Assembly: GCA_026874595.1 (NCBI GenBank)
Contig: CM049306.1
Coordinates: 11,615,019-11,679,018 of the forward strand
Direction: 5' to 3'
DNA: 64,000 bases
DNA from: Sipunculus nudus
Lineage: Eukaryota > Annelida > Sipuncula > Golfingiida > Sipunculidae
Shown: positions 1 to 11,500 of the stretch, piece by piece
How positions within the stretch are numbered: position 1 is the stretch's first letter
Layout: every line of letters begins with the position of its first letter
Notes under the pieces: model-generated
Database searches by the model: none
What the model was told of the DNA's origin: nothing
Seen by the model: only the letters and a program-made list of their open reading frames with translations
Program-made: the position numbers and the translations under genes

Positions 1-2
1 GC

Positions 3-598
3 ATTAAAGATTGCCATAGCGGGAATGATTTTCTTCCACGGTATCATGGGTTCACCCATGAGAAACTGATGAAGTTGTTTCTACAGAATAAACAATATTT
101 ACAGGAGCTGTTCTAAACTGAAGAAGACCCAATCGATCCAGATGTGTATGTTTATATGATAAGCACAATGTACTGTCCTCTGAAACTCGGACAGCTGAAT
201 TTGTCAGATTTCGACAGCTGACCATATCAGGACCATGTTCCGGTGAGTTGCGCAATCCACAAACATGGTTACCACCAGTCTACCCTGGAAAAATTACAGG
301 AATCATTCAAACCAAATTGAGTACAATATAACAGTCTGTCATCCAACTGCGGACCTGCAGATTTCATTCAGAATGGATGCTTGATTAAAGACGAGGAAGG
401 TAATGATGAATATGACCTTGGGCATGTGAATGACCCGATGAAAGAACTCTTGTCAATTCGAGGGGAACTGCTTGCAAACAAAACTAAATTAACTAATAAA
501 GATAAAGCTGGTCCAAGGAGAATGACAAATGTGGCCCTACGTGGGGTACAATGATTACCAGGGCCTAAAAAGAAGAGGCATAGCATTTCAACGCCAAA
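3..598 (+). pseudogene. Decayed protein-coding fragment, unidentified
   Basis: One reading frame runs through almost 200 codons and is interrupted by only four stops (one TAA near 114, TGAs near 231, 327 and 552). The conceptual protein has normal composition, with stretches such as EKLMKLFLQNKQYLQEL, DPDVYVYMISTMYCPL, CAIHKHGYHQSTLEKL, DLGHVNDPMKELL and a basic PGPKKKR tail, so chance is unlikely. The three TGA codons fit decay of CGA arginine codons by CpG mutation (inference). The fragment is open at its left end, and the right end reads CCAAAGTAAGT, which could be an old splice donor. I do not recognise the family. A real gene using stop readthrough is much less likely than a pseudogene. 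Confidence 0.55.
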
Positions 599-1279
599 GT
601 AAGTTTCTTTGTTCCTCGGTTTACATTATCCTCAAGTTCATCACTTGTGTTAATACTTCTTTTTCAAATAGAAATATTGAGGCTGGGACTTGTAGCATTC
701 ACCTTACAGGTAAATTACAGTTCAATTAGAGGTTTGTAGCCAAAACAAAAAATAAACCCTGGCGGCTTAATGTTTTTGTTATGTCAATAAAATGTTACAG
801 TCAAGCTTAATTTTTTGCACCCAAAATAATGTTCAGCATTCATACACTGTTACAAGGGTAACATTTCTGACAATATTTCTCGAGCTAATATGATTTTCAT
901 CCCTGTTGCTGCTCGAGAGGTTGAAAATACGGGTGAGTGTAGCCAATCTGTCCACCTAATACCATGACCATAGAAGTGTACAATTTTGTTTTTTAAGTTC
1001 AGGAAACTTGAGTGGCAGATGCAAACTGGAAGAAGAACCAATGTCCAGAATGATTTGCTAGATGATAAACAGCCGTTTACTTGGCTGAGAGTTCTCCAAC
1101 CTTCAGACTCAACTTTATGTTGCTGTTCACATAGAACTTAATGGTCATGTTTGTACACCCGTAAACACACCTGATAGTGTAATTTGTATAAAGCCATGAC
1201 GTTTCATTTACATTGAACATTATTCATAAATGTTTAGTAAAAAAATTTAAATTTTATTCACAAGGAGACTTGTTTCATG
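599..1279. other. Non-coding stretch, nothing recognised
   Basis: AT-rich sequence between the coding relic and the pogo-like element. No exon with splice sites, RNA gene or clear repeat is seen. Confidence 0.5.
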
Positions 1280-1422
1280 TACAGCAGAACGCCTGCTAAC
1301 GGTCACGCCCCAATAACGGTCAATACGTCTATAACGGTCAGATTTTCCGGTCCAGAATTTTCGACCGTTATATTTCATAATCATTTTTTTGTCAGTTACG
1401 GTCACTCCTCTATTCCGTATTA

Positions 1423-2204
1423 TGCCCTTCTCACACTGGAGTGAAATGACGCGCGCCTAGTGGCGTAAACTTCAACGCCTGTTATCTCACAGTTAGCGCC
1501 GTTTTTTACGCCATGCTAAGTAGTGATGGCGTTGGTTGGGGATTACTGGCGCTAATTTACGTGAGTCAACGTGGGTCAAAACCAAACGCATACCATATGA
1601 TGAAAGGCTATGACTCGCGCTTATAGGCGTTGGCAGGTGTTAATATCAGCATTCGTGATCGTCTGCGCGGGTTCAGGTCGGCGTCTTGCGCTTATACTAC
1701 ATAGTGTCTTTTTGGCTGTTTCCTATTGCTTGCGATGTCATCTGTTTTGCCTGTTGGGTGGGAGGAGTCCTTGGAAACGTTGGACGATGACACGTTGGAG
1801 GATTTAGCTATTTTGGTCATGCTGAGGTGCTTCAGGAAGCGTAAGGCGCGAGTCCAACGTCGTCCCAGGACCTGCTGGGTCAAGCCCTGGCTCACCCGTC
1901 GACATCAGCTTGGAGCATACAATGGCCTGATGGTAGAGCTAGCCGATGAATCAACGGAGGATTACATTGCCTTCCAAATTTTTTAGGCGTTGACCTGCGA
2001 TGATAGGCGTTGACACAAAATAATTGGCGTTGACATGCGCCTATAGGCGCTAAAAGTGAAATTTTTTTAACATTCCCAAAACTTGGCGTAGACCGGAAGA
2101 GTAGTGAGGTGACTGGCGATGACCCGGGTTAACCCCTTGGGATAACCGGCGTTGAAGTTAGCCCCACTAGGCGCGCGTCATTTCACGCCAGTGTGAGAAG
2201 GGCT
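1423..2204. mobile_element. PIF/Harbinger-like element, copy 1
   Basis: The element starts TGCCCTTCTCACACTGG and ends with the inverted match CCAGTGTGAGAAGGGC(T). The inverted repeats extend about 55 bp through the 'GACGCGCGCCTAGTGG' segment. It is flanked by TTA on both sides (1420-1422 and 2205-2207), the 3-bp target duplication typical of PIF/Harbinger elements. Inside, a short ORF resembles the start of a Harbinger nuclease. At 782 bp it is far too short to be autonomous. Many 'GGCGTTGAC'-type motifs are repeated near both ends. Confidence 0.65.
1735..1986 (+). pseudogene. PIF/Harbinger transposase N-terminal remnant
   Basis: An 83-codon frame begins MSSVLPVGWEESLETLDDD and contains RRPRTCWVKPWLTRRHQLGAY followed by an acidic 'VELADESTEDYIAFQ' segment. 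In Harbinger nucleases the N-terminus shows the pattern basic run, W-V-[KR]-P-W-L, then G-x-Y-x-x-L with acidic residues and F; the match is from general family knowledge. The catalytic DDE part is absent because the frame stops at 1986, so only a relic is present. The second copy at 2645 has the same start but shifts frame before this motif. Confidence 0.55.
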
Positions 2205-2251
2205 TTACGGCCAGGTTTCTCGGTCCAACAGGCCGGGAAACGCCTCACTTA

Positions 2252-3080
2252 TGCCCTTCTCACACTGGCGTACGTGAAATGACGCGCGCCTAGTGGCGTT
2301 AACTTCAACGCCTGTTATCTCACAGTTAGGGCCGTTTTATACGCCATGCAAAGTAGTATTAGCGTTGGTTGGGGATGACTGGCGCTAATTTACGTGAGTC
2401 AACGTGGGTCAAAGCCAAAATTTGCGCCAGTCATCGCATAATATGGCGTTGATCCACGTTGACTCGCGTTGTTTATTAACGCAAGCAAACGCCTGTCAAC
2501 GCATACCATAAGATGACAGCCTATGACTGGCGTTGGCAGGGGTTAACATTAGCGCTCGCGCATGCGCGATCATCTGCGCGGGTTCAGATCGGCGTCTGGC
2601 GCTTATACTACATAGTGTCTTTTGGCTGTTTCCTATTGCTTGCGATGTCATCTGTTTTGCCTGTTGGGTGGGAGGAGTCCTTGGACACGTTGGACGATGA
2701 CACGTTGGGGGATTTAGCTATTATGGTCATGCTGCAGGTGCTTCAGGAAGCGCAAGGCGCGAGACTAACGTCGTCCCAGGACCTGCTGGGTCAAATGCTG
2801 GTTCACCCTTCGACATCAGCTTGGAGCATACGATGGCTTGATGGTAGAGCTATTTTCCCGCCAAATTTTTTAGGCGTTGACCTGCGATGATAGGCGATGA
2901 CACAAAATAATTGGCGTTGACATGCGCCTATAAGTGCTTAAAGTGAAAATTTTTTAACATTCCCAAAACTTGACGGAGACCGGAAGAGTAGTGAGGTTAC
3001 TGGCGATGACCCGGGTTATAACCGGCGTTGAAGTTAGCGCCACAAGGCCCGCGTCATTTCACGCCAGTGTTAGAAGGGCA
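2252..3080. mobile_element. PIF/Harbinger-like element, copy 2
   Basis: Same family and orientation as the copy at 1423. It starts TGCCCTTCTCACACTGGCG, ends ...CGCCAGTGTTAGAAGGGCA, and has TTA on both sides (2249-2251 and 3081-3083). It is 829 bp and differs from copy 1 by small indels, for example an extra 'CATGCGCGATCATCTGCGC' segment near 2560. Only about 44 bp of the host pogo-like element separates the two copies. Confidence 0.65.
2645..2890 (+). pseudogene. Harbinger transposase remnant, frameshifted
   Basis: It begins with the same residues as the remnant at 1735 (MSSVLPVGWEESLDTLDDD), but an inserted base near 2735 moves the rest out of the frame that would encode the W-V-K-P-W-L motif. 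The ORF closes at 2890. The longer frame starting at 2513 merely extends upstream of this. Confidence 0.5.
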
Positions 3081-4529
3081 TTACGGTCAGGGGCATGGAC
3101 TCCGTGACATGGGCTCAACAAATCGAGCGGCCACTTCTGACCTCAATATCATTACACAAGTGTCCGCTCTCAAATATTCCTGTCTGTTAATGAGTGCCTG
3201 GATAAAGGTAATCACTCGTCCGTGATGGAGTTGTTTGACACGTAGCCAGCGTCGCACTACCCCACTCAGCCTCATTAGTATGCACAATAGTAATCAAGAT
3301 CATGATGAAATTGTGGACTCGAAAGTGTGTAACAAACAGTCTTCAATAACTGCTTTCATTAACCAGATGTAAAGAGTGTATTTTGTGAATGTTCACAAAT
3401 TTCTGCTGATACTTCAGCGCTATTAGAATGCTTTGATGGATACAAAGAGCTTCTCAACATTTGTACAAATATTATGGATATACAATCTTTTTAGTAACTC
3501 AATATCAACCACTGTATTTGTATATATTGTTGGTAATTGTTATAAATAGGGTTGACGTGATTGTAAATATTTTTTTTAATTGATAACAGTTATTATACTA
3601 GTACTCTGTATATACGTTTATTGTGTTGTTTGTAATAAATATTTGAACTTGGTTTCGTGTTACATTTTAACCCCCCTATCCTGGTCAAGTCCTGTATAAC
3701 GGCCACTCCTGTATTAAGACCACTTTCATCCAGTCCCGGTGGTGACCGTAATACAGGCGTTCTACTGTACAGCATTTCAGAAAAACAGATTATTCCTTAT
3801 GGATTTCTTTAAACATTTTCATTACTGTGGGTTCATAATATTTGGTTACCTGTTCACGTAGCTTAGCTGGAGGATTTAATCATATTCAGGTCTATTTGTT
3901 TTAGATAGAGATAGGAAGTCCTTTAACATATCCATCTAATGCAAATATATGTGGCTATGTTTATTCGAAAAATTGTTGGTTATGGCTTTTGAGATAAAAC
4001 CTGACGGGCATAAAACAACCTTAGTCCTTTCACTGTGTGAACACGTCGGTCTAAAGCACAGATGAACATCACTTTAACACATAGAGCATTTGTATAGTTC
4101 CTAGAATTATTAAAAAAATAAGATCCTCCAATATTTTGAATCCTTTATTCATCAGACAGAGGTCATATTTTATAATATACTAATCATATAAGGTGTTCTT
4201 CAGTTACTTGAAATAATACAAAGTATTGTTTGATTGTGTTACATGCACCTGTGGATCACCTCAAAGAGGTTTTATTTTCTTTTATATTATCAATTCTTGC
4301 AAATGTCATATTCTGTTTAATGACAAGTCTTTGTGGTTATGTATAAATGTAATTATAAGTTTTTCCATCGTGATGCATTGTGTGTTCATCTAAGAGAGAT
4401 CAAGCTTATACATTGTTAAACATTATACTATATATGTATGATTCTGTGGAAGTTTAGGTATTAGAAATAATATGGTAATCATATTTTTATGAAACATCGT
4501 TCCTCAGCAAGTGTTGTTACAAATATTTC

Positions 4530-4534
<5 letters not shown>

Positions 4535-4581
<47 letters not shown>
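4535..4581. repeat. (TA)n microsatellite
   Basis: An uninterrupted TA run of about 23 units. Confidence 0.95.
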
Positions 4582-4584
<3 letters not shown>

Positions 4585-4735
4585 TTGAATATATCATATG
4601 AATTTTATATATTTTTAAATATATATTTTAAATTAATTAGGTATCTTGCTAATAGAGAACAATATGTGAAACCTTTTTAATTCTTTAATAAATTTTTAAA
4701 TCAATGACCACTTCTTTTATCTACACAACGGTTTA

Positions 4736-4841
4736 AAGAAACTTCATTTGGTACAAGAAACATTATCCAATGAGGATACAAAGCCCCTCATTGAAGTTCG
4801 TTGGATAATATTACAGGCTCGTCCATTTCAACAAGTTTCTT
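4736..4841. repeat. Imperfect 106-bp hairpin / small foldback
   Basis: Outer arms AAGAAACTT (4736) and AAGTTTCTT (4833), middle arms ATTATCCAA and TTGGATAAT, and inner arms CAATGAGG and CCTCATTG are nested around one centre. A few indels separate the arm blocks. It may be a small palindromic MITE, or a hairpin RNA if transcribed. No target duplication is obvious. Confidence 0.5.
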
Positions 4842-6884
4842 GATTTATATTGTGTATCTTCTTTAAGGCAAACTATATAACAGTTTTGTAGCATCAAATA
4901 CGTGTAATATTCATTAACATATTAATATATACATGTATATAAAAATGTATGAATATGTATGTAACATATATTTCATATATTTTTTCCGAAAAGCCATCAT
5001 TTTTTTTTGTTAATTCATTATCCTTTGTGGACTCTTGTATTCTTGAGCTTGCACAGGGGGAATGGTTATGAAATACGTTTAACACATCAGCACAGTTCTT
5101 CAATGCTGAGTTGCCTGCTGTCAAAGCAGTCGCTCCAGCGTACCATGCATGTCACTGCAAGAAGTCCCCCGTTCAGGGGAAACTAATGAGCTGCTGTCCC
5201 GAAGGGCTGATATAAAAGACTGGGGTAGAGCGAGGGTGTATTCAAAATAAGCGCTGAGCTGGGTTTGGACGGTGGGGAATATAAATATATATACTGTGGT
5301 TGCCTTCTTATTTGCGGTGGCTTCAAATTCGCGTTATTCGCGGATGCCCTGTAACCGATAAATTGAAACCACGCAAATTTTTATACAAACCAGGCCATGA
5401 GCATAAACTATAGAAACTGCCGATATTCTTGATTAATCTTCAGCCACGTAGTAATGTCCATCGAGCCTGGTGTATTTACTTTAACTTGAATTGATTCAGG
5501 GAGAATAACGGGGGCCATTTATAATTATATCGTTTTGCTTTGATGCGAAAACCATGACCTTTTGCATTTTTCCTGCTGCCCAGCACGTTGGAATATACAC
5601 CGAAAGGGGGTGGGTGTGGGAGAAGGGTTTTGAAGAAAAGAAACCTGAAATATGCATTTTCAATGCAGTATTTTGAAAAAGTTCTTGCTTTTAATCACAT
5701 GCTGCACCAAAAAAATAAAATTACCAAATCCAGTGTAAGATATTGAATTTACCGAAACATGTGTGCCAAATTTTCAACTTACATGAAATTTAAGGTGTAA
5801 TTATCAAATAAATATCATACCATGAACAATTAATTGACACAAAACTGACCTGATTTCAGTTATATAAAATTACACATTAAACAATACAAAAAAAATTATA
5901 TTCCAAAGCAGACCTTGCATGAATTGCATTATATTACATAATTCTGGCCTTATTACACACTAAATTAAGAAATTTTATCCGACCGGCTCCAAAGCCTATG
6001 TATGATTATATATCTGGTCCTGTGTACACGTCTGAACTGAAAAAAAGGTCAAAAACTGGTCCGGCTGATGTACTGTTTCTCCTTTTCTTCTGAGGCGGGA
6101 GGGTGATTAACGTGGCCTTGTCGGATCACAGGGTTGAACGTGGATCAGTATCACCTATATCATTCTAATTATATACACCCATCAAGGACTGTGCAGAGTT
6201 ATCTCTCAGCCACAGCATCCCCTGTAAATGATACCAGGAAATGTCTATATACATCCTGTACCTCACATACGTTACTCATCACCGGCCACTAACGGGACAA
6301 TCTTAGGTCGAGTTCGTTCTGGATGACTCGATTAGAGATTTCCATTGTCCAAGTTCAAAAATGTCATTTAGGTATACGTCAAGTTGATATTTTGGATGAT
6401 ATTTTTCTGTACCAATTGGTCCACATGCCCTCTGTATTTATCTGTCCGTTCCTTGGTTGCCTGTGTGTATAATATCTAAAAATGGTATGGTTGGATTTCT
6501 ATATGCAAGTAAATGATGAAGTGCGTCTTAATCAGTGTGTATAAATTCAGAAGGTGGTACAGGGATAAGGAGAATCAATTTTGTTTGTTTTTTTTTTACG
6601 TTTTTCATTATACAATCTACAGTCACTGGTGCTGCTATTCAGGTGATGTACCTGCATTTTTAGGCAGGGAATTTAAATGGTATATCTCATTTTATTTTGA
6701 AGAGTTAATTTTAATAAATAAGATTGCATATATACTGTCAGTGTTCTGGTTTGATTCGTCAGAACGAATGTATACAGAGATAAAAGCTTTAATATAATAA
6801 TGTAGAATGATAAAGTCTCCCATGATTAACTGCGCACGCAAAACATTTTGACAGTATATCTAGCCATGCAGTATGCCCTGATAG

Positions 6885-6887
<3 letters not shown>

Positions 6888-6952
<65 letters not shown>
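6888..6952. repeat. (TA)n microsatellite
   Basis: An uninterrupted TA run of about 32 units, followed by ATCACTATA-type degenerate copies. Confidence 0.95.
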
Positions 6953-6955
<3 letters not shown>

Positions 6956-8196
6956 TATACATCACTATATATCACTTTATATCAAGGTTCCTTGACCCTG
7001 GAAAAATTATGCATTTTGTAAATTTTAAATCATGTACCACGGCATGTTCCAGTGGTTGCATGCTTACGTATAGGGGCCTATTTCAAGAAAATATTATTAA
7101 TACTTGGTTACTGCGTTAAATCTTAGATTTTAGCTTAAGTAATATTATAGTGAACGAAAATTCATGACTGATGGAATATTCAAGCATCTATTTACAGATA
7201 AAATCAAAGCTCTCTGAATATTTCATGATTAATTAAGCCTAAATAAAATTTAACTAACACCTTAATTAGGCCTGTAGGGGGCTCACCACATAACACATCA
7301 GAAAGCACAAGATGTGCATGAACAGTACTAATGAAACCTAACGACACGGTAAAGCTTAATTACAAAAAGAATCACTGACAAAATCAAATGAAGTTACAGT
7401 GACATGACATAGCCTATAGGTCCAATGATATTCTTAGAACTAATAAAGTTCTTCATGTTTCTTCTATTTAGCAAAGTTGAGTAAATTTCTCTCGCATTCC
7501 TGCCGGGATTTTGTTTTCTCTGGTTTTACTATACATTTAATAGGAAATTACTATAGGCCAATATTTATGCATTCTATATTAATTTAAATGCACTCTGAAT
7601 ATACCCAGGCTCGGCCCATTGAAAGTTCTAAGGTATATAGATAGCTAGGCCTATATAGGCCTAGGCCTATTGGCAGTTTGCAATGTTCCGGTAGGTTCAT
7701 ATTTCAAAATGTTAATATACATCTCGGTTTTCAGTCCTATCTGGAACAGTTAGGCCCTACTGTACGTATGGATTCATATGAAGTTTTATTTTTTATCGGG
7801 AACACAGATCAGAAGTGTTGATTTTATCACTGACATAATTCAAAAGGAACGAAATAGTGAAGCGGTATGGCGTAGCATATCTTTATTGTAACAGCTTTCC
7901 TGTCAGCTGATATGCTTTCTTGAACCAAGTGCGGCATACATGTGTATCCATAATTTGAGCCCTCGTTCAAGAAAATCTTCGCCGTGGCACACAACGGAAA
8001 TATTTCCTGGTATACTAGGGACCACGAGCTGCTGTTTGAGCCTGATTAGATTCAAATTTCGTATATCCGCTGGCCGTTTTATCAAACACAAGCCGCATGA
8101 CAGACGCTGCTCTGAAAACCTGCGCAGCGGACAGCCCGCGAAGGGTGGTCAGTCGGCTGCCGTGGAAACAGTAAGCAGTTCGACCACAGTACCAAA

Positions 8197-8503
8197 ATGC
8201 AGGTACAGGCTGTCTTCTTAGCAGTGGTAACTATCGCTGTCACGGTGTTGGAAGTGAAAGCCCAAAACTTTTGCAACAGAACACGTCTGGTGTCGCACAA
8301 AACACTTTGTAGACCATGTGTGTCGACAATGAACCGCTGTCCACCGCGCTACTACAAGAAGACTTCCGGCCAGGGTTTGAGGGATTGCAAGTATTTACAG
8401 AAAACTGGCAGGCAACTTTGGGTACCGGGATGTCGACATATATGTGAACGAAGAATTGTTGATAGGCAATGCTGTAAAGGATACTGGGGGCGGTTGTGTT
8501 TAG
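8197..8503 (+). CDS. STAB: Stabilin-like exon 1: signal peptide and first cysteine cluster
   Basis: Codons 1-102 plus one base. The ATG has A at -3 (ACCAAAATG), a good start context. Residues 1-22 form a hydrophobic signal peptide (MQVQAVFLAVVTIAVTVLEV then KA, cut before QNFC). The mature part shows the stabilin N-terminal pattern: C-N-R-T, L-C-R-P-C, R-C-P-P-R-Y, D-C-K-Y, V-P-G-C-R-H-I-C and C-C-K-G-Y-W-G-R-L-C. The donor is TTAG|GTAAGT. No in-frame upstream ATG close by competes. A non-coding exon further upstream cannot be excluded. Confidence 0.88.
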
Positions 8504-11500
8504 GTAAGTAAAAATCTAAAAATTACGCCGTCATTGAAGTTGTTTGACGAAGTGACTCTTGAAACCTGGATATCACCGATATAGGTCTATAGATAACCAT
8601 GTAGCCACCAAGGGTGACTAAAATGTTAGATGTATCTAAAAGTAGGGCCTACATTGTAGTCACCACCCCATGTAGGCCAATGCACATGGGTGGGATTCTA
8701 ATAGAAGCAGATCCAGGGGAGGGTCCAGGAGGTCCAGACCCCCCCCCCCCCCCTCTTTTTCAGGTGCCGCAACTTTTTTTTTTTATAGATTTTCAGCCCA
8801 GATTTTGCGGCTTGGACCCCCCCCCCCCTTTTCCATACCTGGGGACCTTTTTTTCGATTTACTCATTAGTCTCCCTGGGTTGCACCCACCCTTTTTCAAA
8901 TCTTGGATCTGCCCCTGTCTAAGCTAAGTATGATCTGTCTCTATAAAAGTGAGAAAACCCCTCAGTAACTCTGGTACCGATGTCTCATTTTTTAAAGACA
9001 AAATTCAGTTATGATAAACTAATTGCATAAATTCATTGTCTGTAACCCTTAAAAAACAGGACCATTACACAAAGCATTGACTAGCTACTTATAAATTCTA
9101 AGTGGGTCTTTCCAGACAAATGATGAATTTTAGGGTAGCAACTTTTTATAAAAATGAACGATCACCAATAAAGCTTTGGTGTACTTTATTATAAAAAGAA
9201 GGAAGTGGCTAAACAGCCGGCACCCTTCCTAAAAAGAAAGTATTTCTGAACAGGAGAGGATGTTTTGCCATGATAGATATACTTTGACTTTCAGATATTG
9301 ATACTTTAAAATGGAAAGAACATAAAAATCATGTTCACTAGGTTATGACAAGAAAACCTGTGTGATGCGTCTAAGAAAAGCTTGCTGACACTTGAACTTT
9401 TATTAACAGGTAAGGCAGGAGTCCCTTTTTCTGAAATTACATCTAAGTGTCTTAAGAATATATCCTATATATAGAAATATGGTGCTTTTAAGCCTGTATT
9501 TGATTTTCTGAGCTAAAAATAAGTTTTGTAATCAACAAAATTACCGTTAACTGTTAAAATAAAATTTTGAATTTATTTTCTGTAATAAGGTCCTTATTTG
9601 TGCATATTAACATACTCACAATATTAACTAAATACCAAAATTTACAGAATTTTCCCATTTTAGTGACAGTAACTTAGTGGAAACTTGGTAACAGAGCAGA
9701 AACATCAACATTTCCACTAAGTTACTGATGTTGTCATACATGCAGAACCCAACAAGGGGTGGATACAGGATGTTAGAATAGGGGGGTGCAGGAGCTCGAG
9801 GAAAAACCCCTCCCATAGTTTAGAAACATTCTGAAAATGTAGGCTATAATGGCATAAACTGATGCAGTTTTAAACACAGCATGATGCATGTCTTCTAGGT
9901 TACCTTGATGTACACTAAGTTACCAGCAGTTACCTCTGAACCTCAAATGGTTGGATATTGTTAAGTAAATCCATGTAACATGTAATGAATGGAACTGTAA
10001 TAGTACAAGGAGAGGGTTTCTAAAATCTACTAGTATTAAATGTTATACATGTACCTCTGTTAGCACGAAGAACCGTACCTCTCCTTCTGCTATGTTCAAG
10101 TTACCAAAATTGTCTTCTCTTACACTGAAAAAGTAACAACTAACATAGCAGACGGTCACATTGTAGACATTTTTTTTCCAAATATCATGTTTCATTGGAT
10201 TCCTGGTAGGCTCATTTACTGAACTACAGTCCTAAATTGCTTTTGCAGAAATCTCACTTTTCTTTAGTAGGCTTTACAAGATAATTCCATCTGCATGAGT
10301 CTAACAACACCTGGTACACTCTTCTGATCTTGTTCAAGTCCTTCAGGAACTTCTACATTAAGACCAAATATGTAGCTTCCACATTTCTTTTTATTCATAA
10401 ATACTTTATGTGCCACCTTGTGACTATCCAGTCAGGGTAACGTAATGGACATAACCATGAGGGACAAAGAGTTAAATCTCAGTAACTCAAATAATTTTTA
10501 GAGTTCATTACTCACAAATGGTTGCTTTCACAGGGGACACTGTGATCTTCCCAGGAAAGGGCAACACAATATAAGGATACCAATATTTTTCAGTGTAGGA
10601 ATACATGCAAATAATTTTACAGTTGTTGGGACAATAACTTAGTGGACATTTCAGAGGCATTTTTCACATATCTTTTGCTGTAAAATCAAATAAAATCACT
10701 AAAATCTGAGAATGTCTTGGTGGCGCTTTACCAAAGGTCATTCATATTATACACTTTATTCAGGCAGAGAGAATATAAGTATATATGAATTTATATAAGG
10801 GCCCAGGATGCAATTTATTGAAAATGTTCATTATTTGTCTGGAATGACCCAACTGCTTCTGTCATGGCAGTATGAGCAGTACAAACTGTCTTCTTAGACC
10901 AAAATACACGTTTACTAAAGTAAAATGCACTTACATTTGCCAATATGTTGCAGTTGCATTGAAAATAAAATACTTTTGCCATGGTGAAAAGTTTTAATGT
11001 CATCCCATCCGTGAAACTGAAAATGAAACTCACTTTTTCAAGAAAAATATGATTGCATCGTGGTCAAACACCACTTATATCTATATATTGGGAAGTGACG
11101 AAACAGTGGTCCGTTCACAGTGCAAGATGTTTCCTTGCTGCAGGCAGCTAATATCCATGAAGAAAATGTAAGCAGGTTTGTAAAGGAAAATTGAATCAAT
11201 CTGAAGTTAATAATTTTGGTGTAAATTGTCAAGGCAATCATATTTAAGAAGGCCTATATGTTTATAACTTAATTTTTTTATAGTGGCCTATATTGTAACC
11301 AGATGATGCAATGGGACTCTGAGAGCACTTGTAGTGCCTCCAGTTTGAAGCGAATGGACCCCTCTACAAGAGACCTAGAAAATGGAAGGGGTCGGGGGTG
11401 ATAGAGCTGTACTGATGATAAAGAGTTGATGATATTTCACATTCTGACTAATTTTCTGACTTTACATTTAAAGCTGAGTCTTGAGTATGATATATATTTC

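Larger units (their letters stand above)
1282..3767. mobile_element. pogo/Tigger-like DNA transposon, non-autonomous, with nested insertions
   Basis: The left end reads CAGCAGAACGCCTG and the right end, reversed, CAGTAGAACGCCTG. Both sit beside a TA dinucleotide (1280-1281 and 3768-3769), the target duplication expected of the IS630-Tc1-mariner group; termini starting CAGTAGAAC are typical of pogo/Tigger elements. Subterminal sequence on both sides repeats an 'AACGGTCA'-like motif (for example about 1298-1405, and inverted about 3690-3755). No transposase ORF of its own remains. Two Harbinger-like elements are inserted inside and make up most of its length. Confidence 0.6.
3770..8196. other. 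Intergenic region upstream of the stabilin-like gene
   Basis: No coding exon is supported here. The region holds two long TA microsatellites (separate entries), a 106-bp imperfect hairpin at 4736, a CpG-containing stretch around 5310-5400 (TTCGCGTTATTCGCGG) that looks repeat-derived, and scattered 'TAGGCCTATA' motifs near 7640-7670. The first exon and its upstream sequence from about 8090 are relatively GC-rich. No convincing TATA box or initiator could be chosen by eye, so the transcription start is unknown. Confidence 0.5.

Noticed and set aside
8614-8922. Proline-rich 102-codon ORF
   Set aside because: It runs through the C runs of a MITE and has no splice or domain support.
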